Positions 46,470 through 55,596 of a DNA stretch of 64,000 nt are shown here, in pieces. Below the pieces are notes generated by a model, which was not told the origin of the DNA, searched no databases, and saw only the letters and a list, made by a program, of their open reading frames with translations. Each line of letters begins with the position of its first letter. Positions within the stretch are counted from its first letter, which is position 1. The translations under genes were made by a program, and so were the position numbers. Source of the stretch: Gemmatimonadota bacterium (GTDB lineage: Bacteria > Gemmatimonadota > Gemmatimonadetes > Gemmatimonadales > Gemmatimonadaceae); assembly GCA_026387935.1 (NCBI GenBank), contig JAPLKU010000019.1, positions 124,001-188,000 on the forward strand, read 5' to 3'.

Positions 46470-46557
46470 GAGCCCCGGCCCCTGCACCCATTCCGGCCCC
46501 TCGGCCGCCTTGAAGATTCCCGCCCCGCGGGCCATTCTCTCTATGGTTGCAAATCCC

Positions 46558-46567
46558 ATCTATAGAT
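46558..46567 (+). promoter_or_regulatory. Perfect 10-bp palindrome before the formate operon
   Basis: ATCTATAGAT at 46558-46567 is a perfect dyad that ends 12 bases before the chosen ATG (46580). It could be an operator or contain a -10 (TATAGA). No -35 box is obvious at the correct distance. Confidence 0.35.
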
Positions 46568-46579
46568 AGGGTCTCAAGA

Positions 46580-48541
46580 ATGCAGGCTGGGTCCACTGCT
46601 CGTCGCTCGAAAAAAGGCGCCAAGGAGTACGTCCGTATCACGCAGCCGATGGTGCGCGAGAACGGTGTCCTGAAGCCCGTGTCGTGGGATGTTGCCCTCG
46701 ACGCGGCTGCTGAGGGATTTCGCCGGAACATCGCGGCCCGCGGTCCGAATTCGACCGGCATTTTCTCCTGCTCGAAGTCCACGAACGAAGTGAACTTCGC
46801 GGCACAGAAACTCGCCCGTGTCGCATTCGGCACGCACAACATCGACAGTTGTAACAGGACGTGACACGCTCCTAGCGTCGTCGGTCTGGCGACGGTTTTC
46901 GGTGCAGGCGGAGGCACGAGTTCGTACGCAGAGGTCGAGGATACGGACGTCATCCTCCTCTGGGGTTCGAACGCGCGCGCCGCTCACCCCATCTGGTTCC
47001 ATCACCTCCTGAAAGGGGTGCACAATGGCGCACGCCTGTATGTGATGGACCCTCGCCGCACCGAAAGCGCCCAGTGGGGCGACGTCTGGATGGGTCTGCA
47101 CGTCGGGAGCGACATTGCGCTCTCGAATACGATGGCGCGCGAGATCATTCACGCGGGCGTCTACAACAAGGAGTTCGTCGCCAACGCCTGCTCCGGCTTT
47201 GAGGAGTACAAGGCGAGCGTCGAGTCGTACACGCTCGAAGTCGGCGAACAACTCACCGGCGTCCCGGCCGACGTCATCCGCGAATGCGCGCACACCTTCG
47301 CCAAGGCGAAGAAAGCGATGATCTGCTGGACGCTCGGCATCACCGAGCACCACGACGCCGCCGACAACGTCCTCGCGCTGATCAACCTCGGCATCCTCAC
47401 CGGGCACGTGGGCAAGTGGGGCTCGGGGCTCAATCCGTTGCGCGGACAGAACAACGTCCAGGGCGGCGGCGACATGGGCGCCATCCCCAACAAGTTTCCT
47501 GGCTTCCAGGATATTCTCGATCCCACTATTCGCGAACGCTTCGAGAAGCACTGGGGCGTGAAGCTCCAACCGAACCTCGGCTGGAACCTCACCGAAATGA
47601 TTCGCGCGATGGACCGTAAGGAACTCACCGCGCTCTATGTGATTGGCGAAAACCCGGCGCAGTCTGACGCCGACGCAAATCATGTGCGGCACTGCCTCGA
47701 AGGACTCGACCACTTGGTCGTGCAGGAGATCTGCATGACGAAGACGGCAGAGATGGCGCATGTACTGCTCCCCGCGAGCGCGAGCTGGTGCGAGAGCGAC
47801 GGCACGGTGACCAACAGCGAGCGCCGCGTGCAGCGCTGCCGCAAGGTGATTGACCCGCCCGAAGGCGCGAAGGACGAGCTCTGGATCATCAACGAAATCG
47901 CCAAGCGGCTCGGCAAGGATCTCAACGCCACGGATCCCGAAACGGTCTGGAATGAATTCCGCACAGTGGCGCCGCACTTTGCCGGCGGCATGAGTTACGC
48001 GCGCCTCGCGGAACATCAGGGACTGCAGTGGCCCTGCCCCGACGAGCACAGTCCCGGCGCGACCTTCCTGCACGATCGGCTCTGGAAGACGGGCGTCGAG
48101 CGCGGCATGGCGGCGCCATTCACCGTCGTGAAGCACGAAGGCCCGGTGGAGAAGCCGGACGTAGATTATCCGTTTACGCTCACCACGGGGCGTCATCTCG
48201 ATGCGTACAACACGGGCGTGCAAACGGCCGCGTACGGTTCGCCGCTCTTCCGTGGTGAAACGCTCGATATTTCGCCCGAGGATGCGGCAAAGATTGGTGT
48301 GATTGACGAAGACACCGTGCGCGTGACGTCGCGCCGCGGCTCGCTGCTCGTGCCAGTGCGCGTGGACCGGTCGCTGCGACCGGGACTGGTGTTCATGACG
48401 CTGCACTACCCCGACGAAGCAATGACAAACGTGCTGACGATTGATGCCTCGGATCCAAAATCGGGCACGGCCGAGTTCAAGGCGTGCGCGGTGAACGTGG
48501 TGCTCGCGACGAGCGCCGTGCGCGTGTACGCGAAGACATAA
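46580..48541 (+). CDS. Selenocysteine formate dehydrogenase, catalytic part of alpha subunit
   Basis: A 653-residue molybdo/tungsto-pterin formate dehydrogenase catalytic domain. An in-frame TGA at 46862-46864 (codon 95) lies in NIDSCNRT-U-HAPSVVGLA, exactly where formate dehydrogenases have Sec or Cys followed by His; the reading frame continues unbroken to 48541. A SECIS hairpin follows (46876-46894). Later motifs are typical: LLWGSNARAAHPIW, YVMDPRRTESAQ, CWTLGITEHHDAADNV, LNPLRGQNNVQGGGDMGA and YVIGENPAQSDAD. The [4Fe-4S] CxxCxxxC domain that should precede residue 1 is absent and is instead at the end of the 50451-51392 product. The four genes to 52208 are nearly contiguous and form one operon. 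Confidence 0.93.
46862..46894 (+). promoter_or_regulatory. Selenocysteine codon with SECIS element
   Basis: UGA at 46862-46864 is followed after 11 nt by CGTCGTC (46876-46882), loop GGTCT (46883-46887) and GGCGACG (46888-46894): seven base pairs, one of them G-U, with a GGUCU apical loop. The E. coli fdhF SECIS has the same 11-nt distance and the same GGUCU loop recognised by SelB. The upper stem sequence differs, so structure rather than sequence is kept. Confidence 0.9.
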
Positions 48542-48547
48542 TCGTCC

Positions 48548-50449
48548 GTGGACATCAAGATTTCCGACGCGACGCCGTCGCCAGATGAACGTGACGCCGT
48601 AGACCGGCGGCTCGGGCCGCCGCGCGCGTCATGGGATGGCGCAGAACTGCGCACTGCGCGCGACATGCATGTTGGGTTCGGCGGAAAGGAGCAACGCGAT
48701 CGCCGTCATCTGCTGCTGCCTGCGCTGCAGGCGCTGCAGGAACGCATCGGCTGGATCAGCGAAGGTGGCTTCAACTATGTCTGCGAGCGCCTGAGCGTTC
48801 CCCCCGCTGAGGCGTGGGGCGTCGCGACGTTCTACATGATGCTCTCGACGCAGCCGCGGCCGCGGCGCGTGCTGCATGTGTGCGACGACATCGCGTGCAA
48901 AGTGAAGGGTGCCAAGGAAGTGTGTCGCGGATTGCGCACGCACCACAGTCCCCCGCTGCCACATGGCGTGGTGGGCGGGCATTCGGAAGAACCGCGCGGC
49001 GCGCACGCCACGCTCAATGAGCATCATGGCGCGTGGACCACATCGCCCTGCCTCGGACTCTGCGATGTGGCACCGGCGGGCCTGCTGATTGAAGCCGGGC
49101 CAGTTGTGGTGGAACGATCTATTGGCGAACTGAGCTCCGAGTATGCGATGGGGCTGCTCGGCGGCGGCGCGGAACCCGATGATGTACTGACGCAGGCCAC
49201 GACCATCGGTGGCATCGGTGCACTCCGCCTGCTGAAGCGTATCGGCAAGGTCGATCCGACTTCCCTCGACGACTACAAGGCATCCGGCGGCTACAAGGCG
49301 CTGGAGAAAGCGTTTCAGCTCGGTCCCGAAGGCGTAATTCGCGAAGTCACTGAGGCCAAGCTGCTCGGGCGCGGCGGCGCGGCATTCCCCACGGGACGAA
49401 AGTGGGAAGCCGTGCGCACGCAGCCCGAGAAGACGCGCTACATCATCTGCAACGCGGACGAGTCGGAGCCGGGCACGTTCAAGGATCGCATTCTCCTCAC
49501 GGGTGATCCCTTCGCGCTCGTCGAGGCGATGACGATTGCCGCCTTCGCCGCCGGCTGTTCGCGCGGCTACTTCTACATTCGCGGCGAATATCCGCTGGCG
49601 GCCAAGCGGGTGCAGCACGCCATCGACATGGCCCGCGCAGCCGGGCTGCTCGGTCCGACCGTGATGGGCACATCGTTCGCCTTCGAGATCGAAGTGCGTC
49701 GCGGCGCCGGCGCGTACATCTGCGGCGAAGAAACGGCGATTTTCGAGAGCATCGAAGGCAAGCGCGGCGAACCGCGCAACAAGCCGCCCTTCCCGGTTCA
49801 GCACGGCCTGTTCAACAAGCCGACGATCATGAACAACGTCGAGACGCTGGCGAATGTGCTGCCGATCATCATTGACGGTGGCGCTGCGGCAGCGCGGATT
49901 GGCACCGAGCAGAGCGCAGGTACGCGACTCTTCTGCCTGAGCGGCCATGTGGCGAAACCCGGCGTCTACGAAGTCCCGATGGGCACCACGCTCGGCGAAC
50001 TCATGACACTCGCCGGCGGCGTGAGTGGCAACGGCACACTCCAGTGCGCACTCCTCGGCGGCGCGGCGGGATCATTCGTTCGCGCCGACGAAATGGGCCT
50101 GATCCTCACGCACGAAGACACGCGCGCAGCCGGCGTCTCACTCGGCTCTGGCGTCGTGGTCGCGTTTGACAGCTCGGTGGACATGAAGGACATCCTGCAC
50201 CGGATCGCGAAGTTCTTCCGCGACGAATCGTGCGGCCAGTGCGTCCCCTGCCGCGTTGGCACGGTGCGCCAGGAAGAGGCCCTGCACCGGATCGCCACGA
50301 AGAAAACCATTGGCGGCGTGAAAGGCGAACTCGCCTTGCTCGAAGAAATTGGCCTCGCAATGAAAGACGGTTCGATCTGTGGACTCGGCCAGACCGCGTA
50401 CGCCGCTGTCGAAAGCGCTATCAAGCGACTGAACTTGTACCCTGTCTGA
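48548..50449 (+). CDS. Fused NuoE-NuoF-type diaphorase subunit of formate dehydrogenase
   Basis: A 633-residue fusion of the gamma (FdsG/NuoE) and beta (FdsB/NuoF) subunits that pass electrons from formate to NAD. The N-terminal part (to about 210) has the [2Fe-2S] thioredoxin-like cysteines HVCDDIAC and SPCLGLCDVAP. The NuoF part has the FMN/NAD site LLGRGGAAFPTGRKWEAV and RGAGAYICGEETAIFESIEG, and the [4Fe-4S] cysteines in ESCGQCVPCRVG plus ICGLGQ. GTG start 6 bases after the catalytic gene. In Fds-type enzymes G and B are usually separate genes. Confidence 0.93.
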   Translation: MDIKISDATPSPDERDAVDRRLGPPRASWDGAELRTARDMHVGFGGKEQRDRRHLLLPALQALQERIGWISEGGFNYVCERLSVPPAEAWGVATFYMMLSTQPRPRRVLHVCDDIACKVKGAKEVCRGLRTHHSPPLPHGVVGGHSEEPRGAHATLNEHHGAWTTSPCLGLCDVAPAGLLIEAGPVVVERSIGELSSEYAMGLLGGGAEPDDVLTQATTIGGIGALRLLKRIGKVDPTSLDDYKASGGYKALEKAFQLGPEGVIREVTEAKLLGRGGAAFPTGRKWEAVRTQPEKTRYIICNADESEPGTFKDRILLTGDPFALVEAMTIAAFAAGCSRGYFYIRGEYPLAAKRVQHAIDMARAAGLLGPTVMGTSFAFEIEVRRGAGAYICGEETAIFESIEGKRGEPRNKPPFPVQHGLFNKPTIMNNVETLANVLPIIIDGGAAAARIGTEQSAGTRLFCLSGHVAKPGVYEVPMGTTLGELMTLAGGVSGNGTLQCALLGGAAGSFVRADEMGLILTHEDTRAAGVSLGSGVVVAFDSSVDMKDILHRIAKFFRDESCGQCVPCRVGTVRQEEALHRIATKKTIGGVKGELALLEEIGLAMKDGSICGLGQTAYAAVESAIKRLNLYPV

Positions 50450-50450
50450 C

Positions 50451-51392
50451 ATGACCTCGCCCCACCTGCAGCTCGTCCAGCTCTCCCGCCCTGCCACCAC
50501 CCCAAAGGTGATGGTCGAGCTGTCTGTTGATGGCCACAGTGTGAAGGTTCCTGAGGGCAGCACCATCCTGAACGCCTGCCAGCAACTCGGCATCGAAGTG
50601 CCGACCCTCTGCTGGCTCGAGACACTGAAGCCCGTGAACGTCTGCCGCGTGTGCGTCGTGGAAGTTGAAGGCGCACGCGTACTCGTGCCGAGTTGCTCGC
50701 GCACGGTGGAACCGGGGATGAAGGTGAAGACGCGAAGCGATCGCGTGAACCTCACGCGCAGGCTCGTGCTCGAAATGCTCGCGTCGTCGGTTGACCTGTC
50801 CACGGCACCGGGCATGGCCGAGATGCTCGCGGAGTATGATGCGAAGCCGGAGCGTTTTGGTCCTGACGCCGAGACGGTGGCGCAGCCGGTGAAGGTGGAC
50901 AACGATTTGTATATCCGCGATTACGCCAAATGCGTGCTCTGCTACAAGTGCGTGGAGGCGTGCGGCGAAGATCATCAGAATACGTTTGCGATTGCCGTGG
51001 CTGGGCGCGGATTCCACGCGCACATCTCGACGGAGTTCGTGGTTGAACTTCCCGAGTCGGCGTGCGTGTACTGCGGCAACTGCATCGCGGTATGCCCTAC
51101 TGGCGCGCTGATGTCCAAGCGCGAATGGGAACTGCGTCAGGCCGGCACCTGGAATGAGTCGAAGCAGACCGCGACGGATACGGTGTGCCCTTTCTGCGGC
51201 GTGGGCTGCACACTCACGCTACATGTGCAGGACGGCGAGATCGTGAAGGCGACCTCTCCGCTCGACAACGACATCACGGTGGGCAATCTCTGCATCAAGG
51301 GCCGCTTCGGTTGGAGGCATGTGCAGAACGGGCACGCCTCGCGTGGACCGAGTGCCGATCCCACAGCGCCGCGCGCTCCGGCGAACCACTAG
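50451..51392 (+). CDS. Fe-S N-terminal part of formate dehydrogenase alpha subunit
   Basis: A 313-residue protein equal to the N-terminal third of a full FdsA/FdhF subunit: a [2Fe-2S] ferredoxin domain (about 18-95, cysteines in CWLETLKPVNVCRVC and VLVPSC), two [4Fe-4S] sites (YAKCVLCYKCVEACGEDHQN and CVYCGNCIAVCP) and then the bis-MGD-enzyme cluster domain with CPFCGVGCTLTLHV and NLCIKGRFGW (the Lys of CIKG passes electrons between cluster and metal in FdhH). It stops shortly after, where a full subunit would continue into PLIRRNG. The continuation is the 46580-48541 gene. Confidence 0.92.
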   Translation: MTSPHLQLVQLSRPATTPKVMVELSVDGHSVKVPEGSTILNACQQLGIEVPTLCWLETLKPVNVCRVCVVEVEGARVLVPSCSRTVEPGMKVKTRSDRVNLTRRLVLEMLASSVDLSTAPGMAEMLAEYDAKPERFGPDAETVAQPVKVDNDLYIRDYAKCVLCYKCVEACGEDHQNTFAIAVAGRGFHAHISTEFVVELPESACVYCGNCIAVCPTGALMSKREWELRQAGTWNESKQTATDTVCPFCGVGCTLTLHVQDGEIVKATSPLDNDITVGNLCIKGRFGWRHVQNGHASRGPSADPTAPRAPANH

Positions 51393-51395
51393 TCC

Positions 51396-52208
51396 GTGAC
51401 CGACCTCGGCCGTCTCCCGCCGGCGCAGTCGCGCGGGTTTGTTCGGATTGACGGCGGCGCTTCGTCGCAGGAATCAGCGCAGGTCGCTGAAGAAATACCC
51501 GTCGCTTTTGTCTATGGCGGCAAGCCGCATGTGGTGATGATGTGCACGCCGGCCGATCTCGACGATCTCGCGGTTGGGTTCACACTGAGTGAAGAGATTG
51601 CCTCGCGCGCGAGTGACATTGCGCGACTCGACGTGGTGCGCCATGCGCGCGGCATTGAAGTGCAGATGGAACTGCCGCCCGAGGCACAGGCACGTGTCGC
51701 CAATCGCACGCGCGCACTCGCGGGCCGCACCGGTTGTGGCCTTTGCGGAATAGATGCGATTGAGAACGCCATTCGCCCACCGCACATCGTGACATCGAAG
51801 GCGACGTTCACCGCAGCCGCGATCACGCGCGCCGGTGATGCGCTCGCAGCGCAGCAGCCCGTGAACAATGAAACGCGCTCGGTACACGCCGCGGCGTGGG
51901 CGACCGCGGACGGCACGCTGCACGTTGTTCGCGAGGATGTCGGCCGGCACAACGCCCTCGACAAAGTGATTGGTTCCCTCGCGCGCTCGAATACCGATCC
52001 ATCGTCCGGCTTTTTTGTGGTGACCAGCCGCGCCAGCTACGAACTCGTGCAGAAGGTAGCCGTCAGCGGCTCTCCACTCCTCGCGGCCGTCTCCCGCCCC
52101 ACCGGCCTGGCGATTCGGTTCGCCGAAGACGCCGGCCTCACGCTGGTCGGCCTTCTGCGCGGCGCAACCGCCAACGTCTACACGCACTCCGCCCGTATCA
52201 CACTGTAG
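51396..52208 (+). CDS. fdhD: Formate dehydrogenase accessory sulfurtransferase
   Basis: A 270-residue FdhD protein, which moves sulfur from IscS to the bis-MGD cofactor so that formate dehydrogenase becomes active. It has the conserved CxxC in TGCGLCGIDAIENAI, the flexible DLAVGFTLSEEIA, and the later TSRASYELVQKVAVSGSPLL. GTG start 3 bases after the previous stop, so it belongs to the formate operon. Confidence 0.95.
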   Translation: MTDLGRLPPAQSRGFVRIDGGASSQESAQVAEEIPVAFVYGGKPHVVMMCTPADLDDLAVGFTLSEEIASRASDIARLDVVRHARGIEVQMELPPEAQARVANRTRALAGRTGCGLCGIDAIENAIRPPHIVTSKATFTAAAITRAGDALAAQQPVNNETRSVHAAAWATADGTLHVVREDVGRHNALDKVIGSLARSNTDPSSGFFVVTSRASYELVQKVAVSGSPLLAAVSRPTGLAIRFAEDAGLTLVGLLRGATANVYTHSARITL

Positions 52209-52246
52209 TTTCTGCGCTGCCCCGCACTCTTTCCCCTCCTGATCTC

Positions 52247-53914
52247 ATGTTGTCAGACATTGCCATCGCGCAGTCCGTCAAACCGCGCCCCATCACCGAT
52301 GTCGCGCGCGAATTGGGCCTCAGCCCCGATGACATCGACCTCTACGGCAAGTTCAAGGCAAAGCTCCCTGACGAGGTGAGCCAGCGGCCGAGCAAGGGCA
52401 AGCTCGTCCTCGTCACCGCCATCAGCCCCACGCCCGCTGGCGAGGGCAAGAGCACGGTGAGTGTTGGCCTCGCCCAGGCACTGCGCAAAATCGGCACGAA
52501 CGCCGTGCTCTGCATTCGCGAGCCATCGCTAGGCCCAGTGTTCGGTGTGAAAGGTGGCGCCGCGGGCGGCGGGTATTCGCAGGTCATTCCGATGGTGGAC
52601 ATCAACCTCCATTTCACGGGCGACTTCCACGCGATTTCGAGTGCGCATTCACTCCTGAGCGCGATGCTCGACAACTCGATTTTCCAGGGCAACCCGCACA
52701 ACATCGGCACGGACCGCGTTACCTGGCCGCGCACCATTGACATGAACGATCGCGCGCTACGCCACGCCACGATTGGCTTGGGCGGCGGCACGAATGGCAT
52801 CGAGCGCAAGGAACGCTGGGTGATTATTCCTGGTTCTGAGGTGATGGCGATCGTCGCACTCGCGTCGAGTCGCGCGGATCTCGAGAAGCGACTCGGCGAC
52901 ATCGTTGTTGGCGCCACCGCCGGCGACGAGCGCCGCCCCGTGCGTGCGCGCGAGCTCAAGGCCACCGGCGCGATGACGATTCTGCTCAGCGATGCCATCC
53001 GTCCCAACCTTGTGCAGACGCTCGAAGGCGGCCCCGCCCTTGTGCACGCAGGCCCGTTCGGGAATATCGCGCATGGCTGCAACTCCATTCTCGCAACGAA
53101 GGCTGGCCTCGCGCTCGGCGACGTTGTTGTCACGGAAGCGGGCTTTGGATCGGACCTCGGCGCAGAGAAGTTCTTCGACATCAAATGCCGCTTTGGTGGG
53201 CTGAACCCGGAGGCCGCCGTGCTCGTGGCTACGGTGCGCTCACTCAAGATGCAGGGCGGCCTCGACAAGAAGCAGCTCACCACCGAGGACTTGGGCGCGC
53301 TCGAAAAAGGACTGCCCCACCTAGAGCATCATATCAGGAATGTGCAGCAGTTCGGCGTGCCGGTGGTCGTCGCGATCAATCGCTTCGCCGCTGATACCGA
53401 CGCTGAACTCAAGATGGTCGAGAATCATGCCGCCAAGCTCGGCGTGCGCGTGGTGCTCTGCGAGGTGCATGCGAAGGGCGGCGCGGGCGGCGAGTCACTT
53501 GCGCGCGAAGTGATGGCCATGCTGAGCGCTGGCGGCTCGCACTACGCTCCGCTCTATGACACGAAGCTCCCGATCAAGGACAAGATCGACACCATCGTCA
53601 GGAAGGTGTACGGTGGCGACGGCGCCGACTATAGCGAAGCCGCCCAGGGGCAGATCGCGTATCTCGAGGCGAACGGCATGGGCGCGACGCCAGTCTGCAT
53701 CGCGAAGAATCAGTATTCACTGACCGACGACGCCACCAAGCTCGGCAAGCCGACCGGTTTCCGCATCGCCATCAAGGAAGTGTACGGCTCGGCGGGCGCG
53801 GGATTCGTGGTCGCAAAGGCGGGCACGATCATGACGATGCCCGGGCTGCCCAAAGTGCCGGCCGCCGAGGGGATGTCGATCGATGCGAAGGGCGAGATTA
53901 TCGGGCTGTCGTAG
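52247..53914 (+). CDS. fhs: Formate-tetrahydrofolate ligase
   Basis: A 555-residue ligase that uses ATP to join formate to tetrahydrofolate, making 10-formyl-THF. The P-loop is in SPTPAGEGKSTVSVGLAQAL; other family segments are EPSLGPVFGVKGGAAGGGYS, the LHFTGDFHAISSAH segment and NPHNIGTDRVTWPR-like sequence. Length equals the family. There is no clear ribosome site. Following fdhD at 38 bases, it links the formate module to folate C1 metabolism. Confidence 0.97.
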   Translation: MLSDIAIAQSVKPRPITDVARELGLSPDDIDLYGKFKAKLPDEVSQRPSKGKLVLVTAISPTPAGEGKSTVSVGLAQALRKIGTNAVLCIREPSLGPVFGVKGGAAGGGYSQVIPMVDINLHFTGDFHAISSAHSLLSAMLDNSIFQGNPHNIGTDRVTWPRTIDMNDRALRHATIGLGGGTNGIERKERWVIIPGSEVMAIVALASSRADLEKRLGDIVVGATAGDERRPVRARELKATGAMTILLSDAIRPNLVQTLEGGPALVHAGPFGNIAHGCNSILATKAGLALGDVVVTEAGFGSDLGAEKFFDIKCRFGGLNPEAAVLVATVRSLKMQGGLDKKQLTTEDLGALEKGLPHLEHHIRNVQQFGVPVVVAINRFAADTDAELKMVENHAAKLGVRVVLCEVHAKGGAGGESLAREVMAMLSAGGSHYAPLYDTKLPIKDKIDTIVRKVYGGDGADYSEAAQGQIAYLEANGMGATPVCIAKNQYSLTDDATKLGKPTGFRIAIKEVYGSAGAGFVVAKAGTIMTMPGLPKVPAAEGMSIDAKGEIIGLS

Positions 53915-54042
53915 CGGGCGCGGTACGGCCCGTCCTAGAGGGCCGACGTTGAGTCGTGGCAAAGGATGATTCTGCAGTCAATTCGGTAACAGCGCGTAAC
54001 AATTGGTGATGGCCTGGCGAGGACCATGTCCGATCGTACGGC

Positions 54043-54984
54043 ATGACAGGCACAGGATCATATCAGCCGTGGATCCCGCCGGTGCGGAGGGAGGAGGCGT
54101 ACGTCGGCTGGATTCGCCGGTACGTCGCGTTCCACGGCACTCGTCACCCGCAACTCCTCGGTGAGCGCGAAATACTCGCATTCATGACGCATCTCGCCGT
54201 GAGTGCCAAGGTCAGTGCCTCGACGCAAAATCAGGCGCTGGCGGCGCTGCTGTTCATGTATCAGCAGGTCTTACGGCAGCCGATCGGTGACCTGTCGCGG
54301 ATGGTGCGCGCCAAGAAACCGGCACGACTGCCGAGCGTTCTCACGCGCGAGGAGACACGCCTGGTGATGGCAGAGATGCGCGGCGTGACGCGACTCGTCG
54401 CGTTGCTTCTCTATGGAGGCGGCCTGCGGTTGATGGAGAGCCTTCGCCTGCGGGTCCACGACGTCGACTTTGAACGACAGGTGCTGACGGTGCGGGGCGG
54501 GAAGGGCGACCGCGACCGCGTGACGGTGTTGCCACGCGCGGCGATTCCCGCGTTACGGGCGCAGTTGTTGAATGTTCAAAGCCGGCACGTGCTCGACCTG
54601 ACAGCCGGTCACGGGTGCGTCGAGCTTCCCGGAGCGCTCGACCGCAAGATTCCATCGGCGCCGCGGGCCTGGGAATGGCAGTGGATATTTCCTGCGTCCA
54701 GGTTGTATGTCGATCGCGCCACCGGTGAGATGCGACGGCATCATCTCCATGAGACAGTAGTACAACGCGCTGTGACTGAAGCCGCGCGCCGGAGCGGTGT
54801 GACTCGGCGTGTGAACTGCCACACGTTTCGGCATTCGTTTGCGACGCACTTACTCGAAGACGGATACGACATTCGAACCATTCAAGAGCTGATGGGCCAC
54901 CGGGATGTCCGCACGACGATGATCTACACCCACGTGCTCAACCGCGGCGGCCGAACCGTGAACAGTCCGGCAGACCATATGTAG
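54043..54984 (+). CDS. intI: Integron integrase
   Basis: A 313-residue tyrosine recombinase. The IntI-specific extra helix region is present ([20 protein letters not shown], then [18 protein letters not shown] and [14 protein letters not shown]), which separates it from XerCD and phage integrases. Catalytic residues: Arg in [14 protein letters not shown], His-Arg in [13 protein letters not shown], His in [10 protein letters not shown] and Tyr in [10 protein letters not shown]. Slightly shorter than class 1 IntI (337). It recombines attC sites as folded single strands with attI. The start at 54043 is the first in-frame ATG. Confidence 0.95.
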   Translation: MTGTGSYQPWIPPVRREEAYVGWIRRYVAFHGTRHPQLLGEREILAFMTHLAVSAKVSASTQNQALAALLFMYQQVLRQPIGDLSRMVRAKKPARLPSVLTREETRLVMAEMRGVTRLVALLLYGGGLRLMESLRLRVHDVDFERQVLTVRGGKGDRDRVTVLPRAAIPALRAQLLNVQSRHVLDLTAGHGCVELPGALDRKIPSAPRAWEWQWIFPASRLYVDRATGEMRRHHLHETVVQRAVTEAARRSGVTRRVNCHTFRHSFATHLLEDGYDIRTIQELMGHRDVRTTMIYTHVLNRGGRTVNSPADHM

Positions 54985-55227
54985 CGACCCGCGCGGCCTG
55001 GATGTGCTTCTCTAGAACCCTATGAGCGACTTGTTGATCGCTGCCGGTTTAGGCTGCGACGCCTCGCAGCATTTTCACCACCTCGCAGTGACCCAGATCA
55101 CGCCAACCCGTTTGCGCGCGGTGACTTGCAGCCCGATATTCAATCCACTCCCGTCACAAGGCAGCGAATCCATGCAGTCTTTCACGCAGCTTCGCAGCCT
55201 AAACAGACGGTCTAATACTCGTTATGC
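54985..55227 (+). other. Candidate attI region with inverted repeats
   Basis: This region between intI and the first cassette gene ends in a core site GTTATGC (55221-55227). It contains GTTTAGGCTGCGA (55047-55059) and, 132 bases on, its exact complement TCGCAGCCTAAAC (55192-55204); the first copy can also pair with TCGCAGC at 55064-55070 as a tight hairpin with a 4-base loop. An open frame of 99 codons (55021-55321) crosses it but has no coding signs. By position it should hold attI, at the 3' end of intI. Confidence 0.55.
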
Positions 55228-55252
55228 GCATCGAGCTAGGGTGATCTTGGCC

Positions 55253-55281
55253 TTGCATTCGGTATATGCCCATCATATACT
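55253..55281 (+). promoter_or_regulatory. Promoter of brnTA-1, likely leaderless
   Basis: TTGCAT (55253-55258), 17-base spacer, TATACT (55276-55281); the ATG starts 6 bases after, at the expected transcription start. Confidence 0.7.
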
Positions 55282-55287
55282 GTGTCC

Positions 55288-55596
55288 ATGCTCGATATCG
55301 ACGCGCTCCTTGGCGGAATAGAGGGCTTTGAGTGGGACGCCGGCAATACGGCCAAAAACGTGCTTGGCCACGACGTCACTCAATCGGAAGCCGAAGAGAT
55401 CTTCTTTCACGCCCCGGTCGTCTTGCTTGAGGACGCCAAGCATTCCACGACCGAGCGTCGGTTTTTGATTTACGGTCCGACGAATGCGGGCCGGCTACTC
55501 ACGGCTGCGTTCACGATGCGAGCCAAGCAAGTGCGCGTCATTTCGATCCGAGACATGAGCCGCCAGGAGCGCCGCAGATATGCCAAAGCCCCGTAA
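55288..55596 (+). CDS. brnT: BrnT family ribonuclease toxin
   Basis: A 102-residue toxin of the BrnT family (RelE-like fold, mRNA cleavage). Family signs: IEGFEWDAGNTAKNVLGHDV, EAEEIFFHAPV, HSTTERRFLIYGPTNAGRLL and ISIRDMSRQERRRY. The brnA start overlaps its end by 17 bases. It is the first cassette gene after intI. Confidence 0.9.
   Translation: MLDIDALLGGIEGFEWDAGNTAKNVLGHDVTQSEAEEIFFHAPVVLLEDAKHSTTERRFLIYGPTNAGRLLTAAFTMRAKQVRVISIRDMSRQERRRYAKAP

Noticed and set aside
46547-46864. Reading the first part of the formate dehydrogenase gene as a 105-residue protein or as a frameshifted pseudogene
   Set aside because: The frame does not shift; only one TGA interrupts it, at the active-site position, and a SECIS hairpin follows at the standard distance.
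46574-48406. 610-codon open frame on the minus strand
   Set aside because: It is antisense to the formate dehydrogenase gene; high GC makes long antisense frames common and no family sequence is seen.
55021-55321. 99-codon frame in the attI region
   Set aside because: It overlaps the brnT promoter and start and has no ribosome site or recognisable sequence; the region is better explained as attI.
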